From Candidatus Latescibacterota bacterium (GTDB taxonomy: Bacteria > Latescibacterota > UBA2968 > UBA8231): a stretch of 55,405 bases of DNA. Below, in pieces: positions 9,416 through 18,118 of this stretch. Both the position numbers and the translations under genes were made by a program. The first letter of the stretch is position 1. Each line of letters starts with the position of its first letter. The notes below the pieces were generated by a model, which saw nothing but the letters and a program-made list of their open reading frames with translations, was not told the DNA's origin and ran no database searches. The stretch is from assembly GCA_007136405.1 (NCBI GenBank), contig SLHA01000064.1, forward strand, positions 1 through 55,405. Direction: 5' to 3'.

Positions 9416-9497
9416 GATGATTTCCTTTTCTATCGAGTCGTTAGCGTGCACGTCGGCCTGGTTGGCCACATCCCGGACCGACGCCTGTACACACCTA

Positions 9498-9533
9498 TGG
9501 ATCGACGCCGGCAGCTGGATCGACGCCGGCAGT
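9498..9533. repeat. Two 18-bp tandem repeats 3' of the exporter gene
   Basis: TGGATCGACGCCGGCAGC is followed directly by a second copy that differs only in its last base. The pair lies 20 bp beyond the TauE/SafE stop codon on the minus strand. It is one of several locus-specific tandem repeats near stop codons in this window. Confidence 0.85.
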
Positions 9534-9552
9534 GGCGCGCCTGAAAACGATC

Positions 9553-10290
9553 CTATCCGGCCAGCAGCAGCATCACCGCAGGTATGATCAGCAGCAGACA
9601 GATGATCTTCTGGATCATCCGGGTGGACACATAGCGGGACACATACATGCCGGCGGCAATTCCCACCGTCAACGGCGGCAGCATGGTAGCCGCCATCAGT
9701 GCGTGCTCCACCCGCAGCAAGTCCTGCCAGAAAACGAGCATCGTCGTCTTGGAGATCATGCCCGCCAGGAAGTACGCGGCGAGGGTGGCCCGCAGGGTGT
9801 TCTTGCTCAGTCCAAGGGTCAACAGGAAAACCACCGCCGGTGGTCCGGACATGTTGGTCAGCCCTGCCAGCACACCGCTCACGGCTCCGGCGGGAATCCC
9901 CCAGGCCGGGGTGACATGGTGGCGTCTCACCGGTGGATTGAGCAGGTAGTACACCGCGAAGAGACCGATCACGCCACCGATGATGCGGCTCAACACCGAG
10001 GCCGGCGCCACGGCCAGCGCGTACACGCCCACCGGCAGTCCCATGGCCAGTCCTATCAGCATCCAACCCACCAGCTGCCATTGCGCGTACCGGCGCAGAC
10101 GCCAGGCCATGGACAGGGCTATGGGTCCGGCAAGCAACGTCCACACCAGGTTGGCGTTCCGCGGCCCCAGCACCATGCTGGCCAGCCCCATCCCGACAAG
10201 AGAAAATCCCAGCCCGGTAAGCCCCTGCACCGCTGCGCTGAAGGCAGCCAGTCCGGCCAGCATGAGCAGCAGCGGCCATGACAGATCCAT
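9553..10290 (-). CDS. TauE/SafE (TSUP) family membrane exporter
   Basis: This 245-residue inner-membrane protein has about eight hydrophobic helices. It carries the family signatures 'GLTGLGFSLVGMGL' in the first helix pair and 'GLTNMSGPPAVVFLL' in the second half (a glycine-rich repeat followed by SGPP). The family exports small organic or inorganic sulfur anions such as sulfite, sulfoacetate or thiosulfate. It sits between a PHP phosphoesterase-like gene and a ceramidase-like gene on the same strand, with a gap of 58 bp to the former. It may therefore remove an anionic product of those enzymes, but this is inference. Confidence 0.88.
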   Translation of the reverse strand: MDLSWPLLLMLAGLAAFSAAVQGLTGLGFSLVGMGLASMVLGPRNANLVWTLLAGPIALSMAWRLRRYAQWQLVGWMLIGLAMGLPVGVYALAVAPASVLSRIIGGVIGLFAVYYLLNPPVRRHHVTPAWGIPAGAVSGVLAGLTNMSGPPAVVFLLTLGLSKNTLRATLAAYFLAGMISKTTMLVFWQDLLRVEHALMAATMLPPLTVGIAAGMYVSRYVSTRMIQKIICLLLIIPAVMLLLAG

Positions 10291-10348
10291 TCAACCTCCT
10301 GCTTGTAGTCCGCCGTCACGCTTCACCTGCTGCGATACTACAGCCGGA

Positions 10349-11341
10349 TCACCGCGGTATGACCCGGACCGGTTGCAGCCAGGCCCTGGCGGGCGCATCC
10401 CCCACGCTCAACGGCGATGGCTGGTGGCCTTCCAGTTCGGCGCGGACATGACCTTCCTCGCCGGTGAAGCGATACGCGGCGCGTTCGCCGTGATCCTCCT
10501 GCAGCACCCTGCCGTGGTGACCGATGAACCGAATATACCTGCAGGCGGGAGCCGTGATCTCCAGCGAATCGCCGGTCACGGTGATGACGTCTATTTCCTG
10601 GCCGGTGGATGCATAAAAACGCCCTTGTTTCAGGCTTTCCAGTATGGCTTGCCGGGTGAGCCGGCCGGCGTAGACGACGTTGTAACCGTTGAAAGGTCCG
10701 TCAGCCTGGCTCGTGTCCCATGAATGGCAGTCCGGATTGGCCGCGGCCCAGATACGGCAGCCTAGCGCCAGGCAGTCATCGAGCAGATCCGGTGTATATC
10801 CCTGGGCCAGCGACTTGCCGACCTGGTTGCCGTTGTAGATCTCCAGAGCATGCAGGCAGCCGAAGTCCGGCTGCCCGGCCAGTTCGTGGGCCCTGCCGCG
10901 CCATTTGGCGGGATGGTTGAGCGCCAGAAAGGCGCCGAGATCCGCTGCGGTCTTGAGAAAATCACCGTAACCGGCATCCAGCTGTGCTTTTTCGAACCGG
11001 ATCCTGCGTGCTGCATCCGCGTCCACGCCCGTCTGCTCCGGCAGAAAGCCGAGGCAGGTGATGTGGCCCAGCGGATGGGTGGCCTCAAAGCCGCGGATCA
11101 CCAGAAAATCCGCACTCTGGGCCGCATACCAGTCCTGTTCCGACCACTGCATCTGCGTAAAGCGGTTGTCGTGTTCGGTAACGCCAAGAAAGCTGTAGCC
11201 GCCCCTGAGGCAGAGTTCGCGCGCCGGGATGAACCCCGGGAAAGCTCCCTGCACGTGCGCATGCCACATGCCCCGATAGGCGTTCAATCCTTGTATGGCG
11301 GTGTAAGACGATTCCAGGCGGAACCCGGAGCGCGACATCAT
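10349..11341 (-). CDS. PHP-domain metallohydrolase, CehA/McbA-like
   Basis: This 330-residue protein has the metal-binding signatures of the PHP fold in order: 'WHAHVQG' (about 26-32), 'VTEHDNR', the acidic 'RGFEATHPLGH', 'LNHPAKW' and 'NPDCHSW'. A C-terminal 'FYASTGQEID' is typical of CehA/McbA-type proteins. Such enzymes hydrolyse phosphoester, carbamate or related bonds; the substrate here is unknown. Two adjacent ATG codons (11341, 11338) follow AAGGAGATAA, and the first is used here. There is no signal peptide. It appears to be the first gene of a three-gene unit with the exporter and the ceramidase-like protein. Confidence 0.8.
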   Translation of the reverse strand: MMSRSGFRLESSYTAIQGLNAYRGMWHAHVQGAFPGFIPARELCLRGGYSFLGVTEHDNRFTQMQWSEQDWYAAQSADFLVIRGFEATHPLGHITCLGFLPEQTGVDADAARRIRFEKAQLDAGYGDFLKTAADLGAFLALNHPAKWRGRAHELAGQPDFGCLHALEIYNGNQVGKSLAQGYTPDLLDDCLALGCRIWAAANPDCHSWDTSQADGPFNGYNVVYAGRLTRQAILESLKQGRFYASTGQEIDVITVTGDSLEITAPACRYIRFIGHHGRVLQEDHGERAAYRFTGEEGHVRAELEGHQPSPLSVGDAPARAWLQPVRVIPR

Positions 11342-11792
11342 GGGCTGGTTATCTCCTTTACCGGGGTTGGAAATGTATATCGCGACAGCCTGTGGCTGGC
11401 CTGACAGCCGGTCCGCCGCTGGCCCGGAGCGTCCCGATGTGCAGATGTGGTGGCTGCCGGGCATACAGGGGAAAGTGCAGGACCCTGCCTGGAATGGGGT
11501 GCTCCGGTAATAAAGGGCGAAAAAGAAAGTTTCTTCGCATCCCGTGGCTTCTTATATTGTCTTCCGGTTGGCCCAACGTCAAGACGGCAGCCCTGTGTAC
11601 CCGGGCGGTTCGCGGCTGCGTTGCGGAAATTAGGGGCAGCCCGTTCCTTGTCAGATGAGCCGCTGGATGAGTTTTCGCCATTGTCGCTGTTTCGGTGTGC
11701 CGGCATGCCGTCTAACCCGGCATGCCGGCTGGCTACTCACCATTCGTATCCAGCATCAGCTGTAGTCGCTGTTTTCAGGAAAGAGACACCCA
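11342..11792. other. 451-bp divergent intergenic region
   Basis: This separates the PHP gene (minus) from the phosphofructokinase gene (plus) and must hold both promoters. Only weak candidates are visible, such as TTGTCA (11649) with TTTTCG 18 bp later on the plus strand. The clear structural element is the inverted repeat listed separately. No ORF here has a ribosome binding site or recognisable product. Confidence 0.4.
11699..11729. repeat. Perfect 12-bp inverted repeat upstream of phosphofructokinase
   Basis: GCCGGCATGCCG and CGGCATGCCGGC flank a 7-nt loop. Each arm is itself nearly palindromic around GCATGC. No T-tract follows, so it is not a standard terminator. It lies 64 bp before the phosphofructokinase start codon and could be an operator or a cruciform or mRNA hairpin. 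Confidence 0.75.
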
Positions 11793-13145
11793 ATGTCCCA
11801 GACGAGTGACAGCCTTCCGCCCGGAGAGCTGCTTACCGCGAAGGAGCTGGAGATCCGCCGGCTGGGCCCGTGTTCTGTCCCTTCGCCCTTTCTGGGTCTG
11901 GACAAGGGTTTTGTGGAGGATGCGGATCGCATTCTGGCGTACTCGGACATAAGTACAGTAGAGCAGTTGACTGCCACGGGCAGCCCGCTGCCCAGCTTCG
12001 CGATCGCCGGACCGCGAACCCAGATTTATTTTCGTCCCGAGGAAACGACCTGTGCACTGGTCACTTGTGGCGGTCTGTGTCCCGGATTGAACGACGTCAT
12101 CCGGTCCATCGTGCTGACGCTGAATCATGGTTACGGAGTGCGGCGCATACTCGGATTCCGCTATGGCTACGCTGGACTGTCGCCCCACGGTTTCAGCGAA
12201 CCCATGCTGCTGGACCCTGCCAGCGTGGAACACATCCACATGCACGGCGGCACGCTTCTGGGGAGTTCCCGCGGTCCCCAGGACGTCGGCGAAATGGTGG
12301 ACACGCTGCTCAACTGGCGCGTCCGTATCCTGTTTGCCATCGGTGGTGACGGGACGCTGCGGGGCGCATCGGCGTTGGTGGAGGAGATCACCCGGCGCAA
12401 CCTCAAGATCGCCGTGATCGGCATCCCCAAGACCATCGACAACGATCTGGCCTGGATCGAACGCAGTTTCGGGTTCTCTACGGCCGTCGGCGAGGCACGC
12501 GGTGCCATCGCCGCGGCTCACGCTGAAGCGCGCGCCGCCTGGAACGGAATCGGTCTGGTCAAGCTCATGGGACGGCATTCGGGTTTCATCACAGCCTACG
12601 CCACGCTGGCCAGCGGTGATGCCAATTTCTGCCTGATTCCGGAAGTGTCCTTCAGCCTTGAAGGAGGTTTTCTGGACATTCTGCATGAACGGCTGAACGC
12701 ACGCCACCACGCGGTGATCGTCGTTGCCGAAGGGGCCGGACAGGAGCTCATCGAGGCCGAGACCGACGGCGAACAGGAGCGTGACGCCTCCGGGAATCTA
12801 CAGCTGAAGGAAATAGGCTTTTTCCTGCGAGAGCGCATAGAGACGTACCTGAAGGGACGCGGGATGCCCATGTCGATCAAATACATCGATCCCAGCTACA
12901 TGATACGCAGCCTGCCGGCCAACTCCATGGATTCCGGCTTCTGCCTGATCTTAGGGCAGCATGCCGTTCATGCCGGCATGGCCGGATGCACCGACATGCT
13001 GATCGGTTACTGGAACGACCGTTTCACCCTTGTCCCGATGAACCTGGCCACCGGGCAGCGCAAGCAGATCGATCCTCAGGGAGAAATCTGGCAACGGGTG
13101 CTGGGTACCACAGGACAGCCCGTGCGGATGCGGAGTGCAACCTGA
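11793..13145 (+). CDS. 6-phosphofructokinase, long (PPi-PFK-like) group, probably ATP-dependent
   Basis: This 450-residue glycolytic enzyme phosphorylates fructose 6-phosphate. Key motifs are 'TCGGLCPGLNDVIR' (91-104), 'GGDGTLRGA' (184-192), 'PKTIDNDL' (212-219) and 'MGRHSGFITAYA' (259-270). The 'PKTIDND' lysine and overall length belong to the group that includes PPi-dependent and trypanosomatid-type enzymes. PPi-users normally have Asp where this protein has Gly in 'GGDG'. The combination matches the ATP-using branch, so ATP is the more likely donor. The ATG follows GAAAGAGACACCCA. No other glycolytic gene is adjacent. Confidence 0.9.
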   Translation: MSQTSDSLPPGELLTAKELEIRRLGPCSVPSPFLGLDKGFVEDADRILAYSDISTVEQLTATGSPLPSFAIAGPRTQIYFRPEETTCALVTCGGLCPGLNDVIRSIVLTLNHGYGVRRILGFRYGYAGLSPHGFSEPMLLDPASVEHIHMHGGTLLGSSRGPQDVGEMVDTLLNWRVRILFAIGGDGTLRGASALVEEITRRNLKIAVIGIPKTIDNDLAWIERSFGFSTAVGEARGAIAAAHAEARAAWNGIGLVKLMGRHSGFITAYATLASGDANFCLIPEVSFSLEGGFLDILHERLNARHHAVIVVAEGAGQELIEAETDGEQERDASGNLQLKEIGFFLRERIETYLKGRGMPMSIKYIDPSYMIRSLPANSMDSGFCLILGQHAVHAGMAGCTDMLIGYWNDRFTLVPMNLATGQRKQIDPQGEIWQRVLGTTGQPVRMRSAT

Positions 13146-13311
13146 TTTGCTCCTCTCCGCCGAATTGCCGATATATTGACCCTCTGTCGATGTACCGGCC
13201 CAGGTACGGTGCCTGGCGCATCAGGCATGGAGCGACCAGCCGGCTGTGCGATCGGTCCCAGATGACGCGGCCTGCGGACTCCATTCATCCATTCCGCACA
13301 GGAGGGATACC

Positions 13312-14454
13312 ATGTTCTCACGAGCTCTCGTAGTAGTCCTTGCCGCTGTCGTGGGGTTGGTTTCCTGCGCGCAGCAGGAAGAACCCATCAAAGTCGGCGC
13401 CATTTTCTCCGTGACCGGACCGGCATCCTTCCTGGGAGCGCCGGCAGCCAGAACCGCGCAGATGATGGTGGACTCGGTCAACGCCGCGGGAGGTATCGCC
13501 GGGCGGCAGGTTCGCTTGCTTCTGCGGGATTCGGTCGCTGACCCTCAGCGGGCCATCTCCTTCGCCAGACAGCTGATCGAGGAGGAGGAGGTTTTCGCCA
13601 TCATCGGTCCGTCCACCAGCGGTGAGAGCATGCAGTTGAAAAGTCTGTGCAATGACGCCCAGACCATCCTGATCTCGTGCGCCGCGGCGGAGACCATCGT
13701 GGATCCGGTCGCTCCGTATGTATTCAAGACACCGCAGAAGGACAGCGATGCCGTCCGGCGCATCTACGAAACCATGAACGATCTCGGCATCCAGCGGATC
13801 GGGGTGACCGCCAGCAATACCGGCTTCGGCGCGGCGGGCCGCGCCCAGCTTGAAACCCTGGCTCCCGAATACGGCATCGACATCGCCATCGCCGAAGTCT
13901 ATGACCGGGCCGCCACGGACCTGACCGCCGTGGTGACCAAAATCCGGGCGGAGAATGTCGAGGCGGTGGTCAACTGGTCCATCGAGCCGGCACAGTCCAT
14001 CATACCCAGGAACATGCGCCAGATCGCCTTCGATGTACCGCTTTTCCAGAGCCACGGCTTCGGCAACATCCAGTATGTGCGCGAAGCCGGTGAGGCGGCA
14101 GAAGGGATCATCTTCCCCGCCGGACGCCTGCTGGTGGCGGATCTGCTGCCGGACGACCATCCGCAGAAGGAGGTCCTGCAGAAATACAAGGCGGATTATG
14201 AAACCCGATTCAACGAAGAGGTCAGCACCTTCGGCGGCCATGCGTACGACGCCCTGGCGCTGCTGTTCAACGCTATCGAGGTGGCCGGTGGCGATCGTGA
14301 AGCCACGCGCGATGCACTGCAGAACACCACGGGACTGGTAGGCACGGCGGGTATCTTCAACCTGTCACCCACGGACCACAACGGGCTCGACAAGGACGCG
14401 TTCGCCATGCTGACCGTCAGAGACGGAGCCTTCGTGCTGTACGAGCAGGAGTAA
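13312..14454 (+). CDS. livK: Leu/Ile/Val-binding-type (LivK) substrate-binding lipoprotein
   Basis: This 380-residue periplasmic binding protein is probably lipid-anchored, with a signal peptide ending in the lipobox 'VGLVSC' (Cys near residue 20). The mature part begins 'IKVGAIFSVTGPASFLG', the usual start of type I periplasmic binding proteins for branched-chain amino acids, amides or aromatic acids. AGGAGGG 6 nt before the ATG at 13312 decides the start. It is the first gene of a livKHMGF-type operon that ends with a phenylacetate-CoA ligase-like gene, so the ligand may be an aromatic acid rather than leucine. Confidence 0.92.
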   Translation: MFSRALVVVLAAVVGLVSCAQQEEPIKVGAIFSVTGPASFLGAPAARTAQMMVDSVNAAGGIAGRQVRLLLRDSVADPQRAISFARQLIEEEEVFAIIGPSTSGESMQLKSLCNDAQTILISCAAAETIVDPVAPYVFKTPQKDSDAVRRIYETMNDLGIQRIGVTASNTGFGAAGRAQLETLAPEYGIDIAIAEVYDRAATDLTAVVTKIRAENVEAVVNWSIEPAQSIIPRNMRQIAFDVPLFQSHGFGNIQYVREAGEAAEGIIFPAGRLLVADLLPDDHPQKEVLQKYKADYETRFNEEVSTFGGHAYDALALLFNAIEVAGGDREATRDALQNTTGLVGTAGIFNLSPTDHNGLDKDAFAMLTVRDGAFVLYEQE

Positions 14455-14512
14455 CGAGACTGACTCGGTTTTCCTGTGCGGATCGTCGGCGCCTGGTTGC
14501 GTCCACAGGCGC

Positions 14513-14558
14513 GGTACCTGCCGCCGTGACCCGTTACCGGACTGCAGCGGCAGGTACC
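14513..14558 (+). other. Intercistronic hairpin between livK and livH
   Basis: GGTACCTGCCGC (14513-14524) pairs perfectly with GCGGCAGGTACC (14547-14558) across a 22-nt loop. It lies 58 nt after the livK stop codon and 38 nt before livH. In other transport operons such a hairpin protects the binding-protein mRNA and lowers downstream expression. That role here is inferred. Confidence 0.7.
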
Positions 14559-14595
14559 CGTTCCTCCATTCCTGGACTCCATCGGTATACAACGA

Positions 14596-15486
14596 ATGTC
14601 CTCGGAACTGATCATCCAGTACATCCTTTCAGGGGTTACCAGCGGCAGCGTCTATGCGATCGTTGCCATCGGTTTCAACATCATTTACAACACCACCGGC
14701 ATCATCAACTTCGCGCAGGGCGAGTTTGTCATGCTGGGGGGCATGATCGCGATATCGCTGGTACCGTTCATGCCGTTGCCCATGGCCGTCGCCCTAGCGG
14801 TCGTGATCACGGCCGCTGTCGGCGCCCTGGCCCAGATTGCCTTCATACGCTGGCTCAAACGACCTCATGTGCTGCAACTCATCATCATCACCATCGGGCT
14901 TTCCATACTGTTACGCGAGGCGGCCCTGCATATCTGGGACGAGAAAGTGCGTTCGCTGCCTTATTTCACCGGCACCGTGGTGACGTCCGTGCGCATATTC
15001 GGGGCCTACGTTTCGCCCCAGGTGTTCTGGGTGCTGGGGGTATGCGGTGCCGCGGTGGTGTTGCTGAGCTTGTTTTTCGGCAGAACGCTCATCGGTCAGG
15101 CCATGCGCGCCTGCTCGGCGGATCCGCTGGCCGCCACACTCTGCGGCATCAACCAGAAGAACATGGTCACGTTATCCTTCGTGATCAGTGCGGCTTTAGG
15201 GGCGTTGGCGGGGTGCGTGGTTTCGCCCATAACCCAGACGCATTACGAGTGCGGTACACCGCTGGCCATCAAGGGATTCACCGTGGCCATCGTGGGCGGT
15301 CTGGGCAACAGCACCGGAGCCGTTGCCGCGGGATTGCTGCTGGGCATCATCGAGGCATTCAGTATCAGCATCATGCCCATGGCATACAAAGATATCATCG
15401 CCATCAGCATTCTGTTGGCCGTACTGAGCTACCGACCGACCGGACTATTCGTACGGCGCGAAGTCGGGGCCCTCAAGGAGTTCTGA
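14596..15486 (+). CDS. livH: Branched-chain amino acid-type ABC permease LivH
   Basis: This 296-residue inner-membrane permease is one half of the channel. The N-terminal 'GVTSGSVYAIVAIGFNIIYNTTGIINFAQGEF' region (read in parts, residues 13-45) is the family signature, and the C-terminal half carries 'GFTVAIVGGLGNSTGAVAAG', the EAA-like loop that contacts the ATPase. No clear ribosome binding site precedes the ATG. Its stop overlaps the livM start (TGATG). Confidence 0.93.
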   Translation: MSSELIIQYILSGVTSGSVYAIVAIGFNIIYNTTGIINFAQGEFVMLGGMIAISLVPFMPLPMAVALAVVITAAVGALAQIAFIRWLKRPHVLQLIIITIGLSILLREAALHIWDEKVRSLPYFTGTVVTSVRIFGAYVSPQVFWVLGVCGAAVVLLSLFFGRTLIGQAMRACSADPLAATLCGINQKNMVTLSFVISAALGALAGCVVSPITQTHYECGTPLAIKGFTVAIVGGLGNSTGAVAAGLLLGIIEAFSISIMPMAYKDIIAISILLAVLSYRPTGLFVRREVGALKEF

Positions 15487-16592
15487 TGAGCCGAGAGTGG
15501 GTACCTTTCGGGGCTCTCGCAGCCACGGTGATCCTGATCCAACTGGTCACCATGTTCACCAACACCCAGTACTACCTGACCCAGCTGATCATGGCCGCGC
15601 TGTATTCGATCGTGGTCATCGGTCTCTGCCTGCTGATGGGGTACGCGGGGCAGATATCGCTGGGGCATGCCGGCTTCTTCGCCATCGGCGGATACACCGC
15701 CGCCGTGGGCACAACCCTCAACCTGCTGCCCCACCGGGATCACGTCCTGGTACGCATGGCGGAACGCGCGGGTTTGACCATCCAGACGACAAACAGCTGG
15801 GGGGTGGACATTCTGTATTTCTCCCCCTGGATCACGTTGCTGGCAGCGCTTCTGCTCAGCGGTGTCATATCCCTGCTGATCGGCATTCCGGTGCTGCGGC
15901 TGCGCGGCCATTACCTGGCCATGGCCACGCTGGGTTTCGGAGCCATCATCTACTACATCCTGTTGGGATCCCGGTTCCTGGGCGAAGCCGACGGCATCTA
16001 CGATGTTCCGGGATTCGGGTTGCCCGGCGGTTTTACCTTCGATGGTGCCCGGAACAACCGTGTGCTCTCGTATTACTTCGTCTGGGCCCTGGTCATCGGC
16101 CTCATGGTGCTGATGCACAACCTGGTCAATTCACGACCCGGCCGGGCCTTGCGGGCCATCCACGGCAATGAGCCGGCTGCCATGGCCATGGGGGTGGATA
16201 CGGCCCGGTACAAGCTGTCGCTGTTCGTATTGAGCGCCGTGTGCGCGGCGCTGGGCGGCGTATTCATGGCGCACTACAACGGGGGTATGGGCCCCACAGA
16301 AGCGGGAACGCTGAAAGCGGTTCGGTATGTAGCCATCGTCGCCGTGGGTGGCATGGCCAGCCTCTGGGGTACGCTGGGCGCCAGTGTCGTGCTCAACTTC
16401 CTGTCCCTGCGCGGATATTTCGGCTCATTGGACGATGCGGTGTTCGGCGTGGTTCTGATCACCGTCATGCTCGTGGCCCCGGATGGTATTCTTCGCCGCC
16501 TCGGTATGTACACTCTGCGCAGAAACCGGGACACGGCACCGGATGCCTTCCCGGTTTCTGCGGAAAAGCAGGTGCAGCGTGGCACTGCTTGA
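15486..16592 (+). CDS. livM: Branched-chain amino acid-type ABC permease LivM
   Basis: This 368-residue membrane protein is the second permease subunit. It shows 'GYAGQISLGHAGFFAIGGYTAA' (in parts, about 57-78), a typical LivM segment, and 'GMASLWGTLGASVVLNFL' in the C-terminal half. The ATG at 15486 shares one base with the livH stop codon (TGATG). The reading frame stays open far upstream, but only this start fits the family. Its last 14 nt overlap the livG start. The C-terminal tail after the last helix is basic and cytoplasmic. Confidence 0.92.
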   Translation: MSREWVPFGALAATVILIQLVTMFTNTQYYLTQLIMAALYSIVVIGLCLLMGYAGQISLGHAGFFAIGGYTAAVGTTLNLLPHRDHVLVRMAERAGLTIQTTNSWGVDILYFSPWITLLAALLLSGVISLLIGIPVLRLRGHYLAMATLGFGAIIYYILLGSRFLGEADGIYDVPGFGLPGGFTFDGARNNRVLSYYFVWALVIGLMVLMHNLVNSRPGRALRAIHGNEPAAMAMGVDTARYKLSLFVLSAVCAALGGVFMAHYNGGMGPTEAGTLKAVRYVAIVAVGGMASLWGTLGASVVLNFLSLRGYFGSLDDAVFGVVLITVMLVAPDGILRRLGMYTLRRNRDTAPDAFPVSAEKQVQRGTA

Positions 16593-17349
16593 GGTCAACG
16601 ATCTGTTCCGCTCCTTCGGAGGACTCCGGGCAGTCGATCAGGTCAGCTTCACCGTCCCGAACGGTATGATCAAGGGCATCATCGGTCCCAACGGTGCCGG
16701 CAAGACCACCTTGTTCAACCTGATCGCCGGCAGTCTGGTCGCGGAGAGCGGTACCATCTTCTTTGACGGCCGCCCGGTCTCCGGTCTGCCGCCTCACCGG
16801 ATCGCCGCCCGCGGCATCGCGCGGACGTACCAGAATGTGAAGATTTTCCGTCAGATGACGGTTCTCGAGAACGTCATGGTGGGGTGCCACCAGCGCAGCC
16901 GGGGCGGATTCCTTGCCGGTATGCTGCGTCTACCGTTCACCGTGCGGGAGGAACGGCGTGTGCGCGCCCGGAGCCTGGAACTGCTGGAGATGCTCGGATT
17001 GCCGGAGGTAGCGGATCAGGATGCGTCGGCACTGGCCTTCGGCCGTCAGCGTTCGGTGGAACTGGCCCGGGCCCTGGCCCTGGAGCCCCGTTTGATCCTG
17101 CTGGACGAGCCCGCTGCCGGACTGAATATCCGGGAAACCGTCCAACTGGCACAGACGGTGCGCTCCATTCGCGATCTGGGCATCACCGTGCTGATCGTGG
17201 AGCATGACATGTCGCTGATCATGGACATATCCGACGAGATCGTCGTGCTCGATTTCGGTCGCAAGATCGCCGAAGGAACGGCACAGCAGGTGCGGCGTGA
17301 CCCGGAGGTGATCCGGGTCTATCTCGGAGACGAAGATGCTGAGGGTTAG
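16579..17349 (+). CDS. livG: ABC transporter ATP-binding protein LivG
   Basis: This 256-residue ATPase has Walker A 'GPNGAGKTT', the signature 'LAFGRQRSVELARAL' (Gly-Arg in place of the usual SGG, as often in LivG), Walker B 'LILLDEPAAGLN' and the switch 'LIVEHDM'. The chosen start is a GTG that overlaps the end of livM. The sequence 'ALLEVNDLFRSFGG' directly after it aligns with the family N-terminus. ATG codons further upstream would add an unrelated basic stretch. It pairs with LivF as an ATPase heterodimer. Confidence 0.9.
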   Translation: MALLEVNDLFRSFGGLRAVDQVSFTVPNGMIKGIIGPNGAGKTTLFNLIAGSLVAESGTIFFDGRPVSGLPPHRIAARGIARTYQNVKIFRQMTVLENVMVGCHQRSRGGFLAGMLRLPFTVREERRVRARSLELLEMLGLPEVADQDASALAFGRQRSVELARALALEPRLILLDEPAAGLNIRETVQLAQTVRSIRDLGITVLIVEHDMSLIMDISDEIVVLDFGRKIAEGTAQQVRRDPEVIRVYLGDEDAEG

Positions 17350-18073
17350 AAACCTGGAGGCGGGGTACAACAAACTGCGGGTTCTGCGCGGCATATCTAT
17401 TCACGTCGGCGCGGGCGAAATCGTCACGGTCATCGGCGCCAACGGTGCCGGCAAGAGTACGTTCCTCAACACGGTGGCCGGTCTGCTACAACCGCTTTCC
17501 GGTGAGATCGAGTTCGACGATCAACCGCTCGGTCGCATATCGCCCTTCAACGTGGTGGCCAGGGGATGTGCTCTGGTGCCGGAGGGACGCTTGGTGTTCG
17601 CGCCGTTGAGCGTGGCGGAGAACCTGACACTGGGAGCGTACCATCAGTATCGGCGCCGCCGCAAGGCCCTGGCCGAGCAACAGCTCGAACGGGTGTACGC
17701 GCTCTTTCCCGTGTTGCGGGAACGCCGGTCGCAGCTGGCCGGCACGCTGTCCGGCGGCGAACAGCAGATGCTGGCCATCGGCCGGGCGTTGATGGCCGGT
17801 CCGCGGCTGCTCATGCTGGATGAGCCTTCCATGGGGCTGGCGCCGCTCATCGTCAAGAGCATACTGGAAACTATAGCGGGGCTCAGAAAAGACGGAGTCA
17901 CCATCCTGCTGGTCGAGCAGAATTCGAAGGCTGCCCTCGGTATCGCCGATCGGGGCTACGTGATGGAAACCGGCAGCATCGTGCTGGAAGGCACCGCAGA
18001 GGAACTGCTCAACAACAACGAAGTACAGCGCGCCTACCTGGGGAAAGAATACCAGAGCATCGCCGAGCGTTGA
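17336..18073 (+). CDS. livF: ABC transporter ATP-binding protein LivF
   Basis: This 245-residue ATPase has Walker A 'GANGAGKST', the signature 'LSGGEQQMLAIGRALM', Walker B 'LLMLDEPSMGLAP' and 'LLVEQNS' as the H-loop region with Gln-Asn, which is typical of LivF. Its ATG lies inside the last codons of livG (14-nt overlap), so translation is coupled. The next gene on the same strand starts 46 nt later, which puts the acyl-CoA ligase-like enzyme in the same operon. Confidence 0.93.
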   Translation: MLRVRNLEAGYNKLRVLRGISIHVGAGEIVTVIGANGAGKSTFLNTVAGLLQPLSGEIEFDDQPLGRISPFNVVARGCALVPEGRLVFAPLSVAENLTLGAYHQYRRRRKALAEQQLERVYALFPVLRERRSQLAGTLSGGEQQMLAIGRALMAGPRLLMLDEPSMGLAPLIVKSILETIAGLRKDGVTILLVEQNSKAALGIADRGYVMETGSIVLEGTAEELLNNNEVQRAYLGKEYQSIAER

Positions 18074-18118
18074 CGGATGGCAGGCCGGAAGGCTGCAGTG
18101 GATCGGAGAAAGGGACAC

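Noticed and set aside
9416..10294. Upstream extension of the ceramidase-like frame over the exporter gene
   Set aside because: The extension is low-complexity Arg/Gly/Ala sequence antiphase to a clear membrane protein; the start at 9415 has a ribosome binding site.
14526..15485. Upstream extension of the livM frame over livH
   Set aside because: It reads as His/Arg-rich out-of-frame sequence across a conserved permease gene; livM starts at the TGATG overlap.
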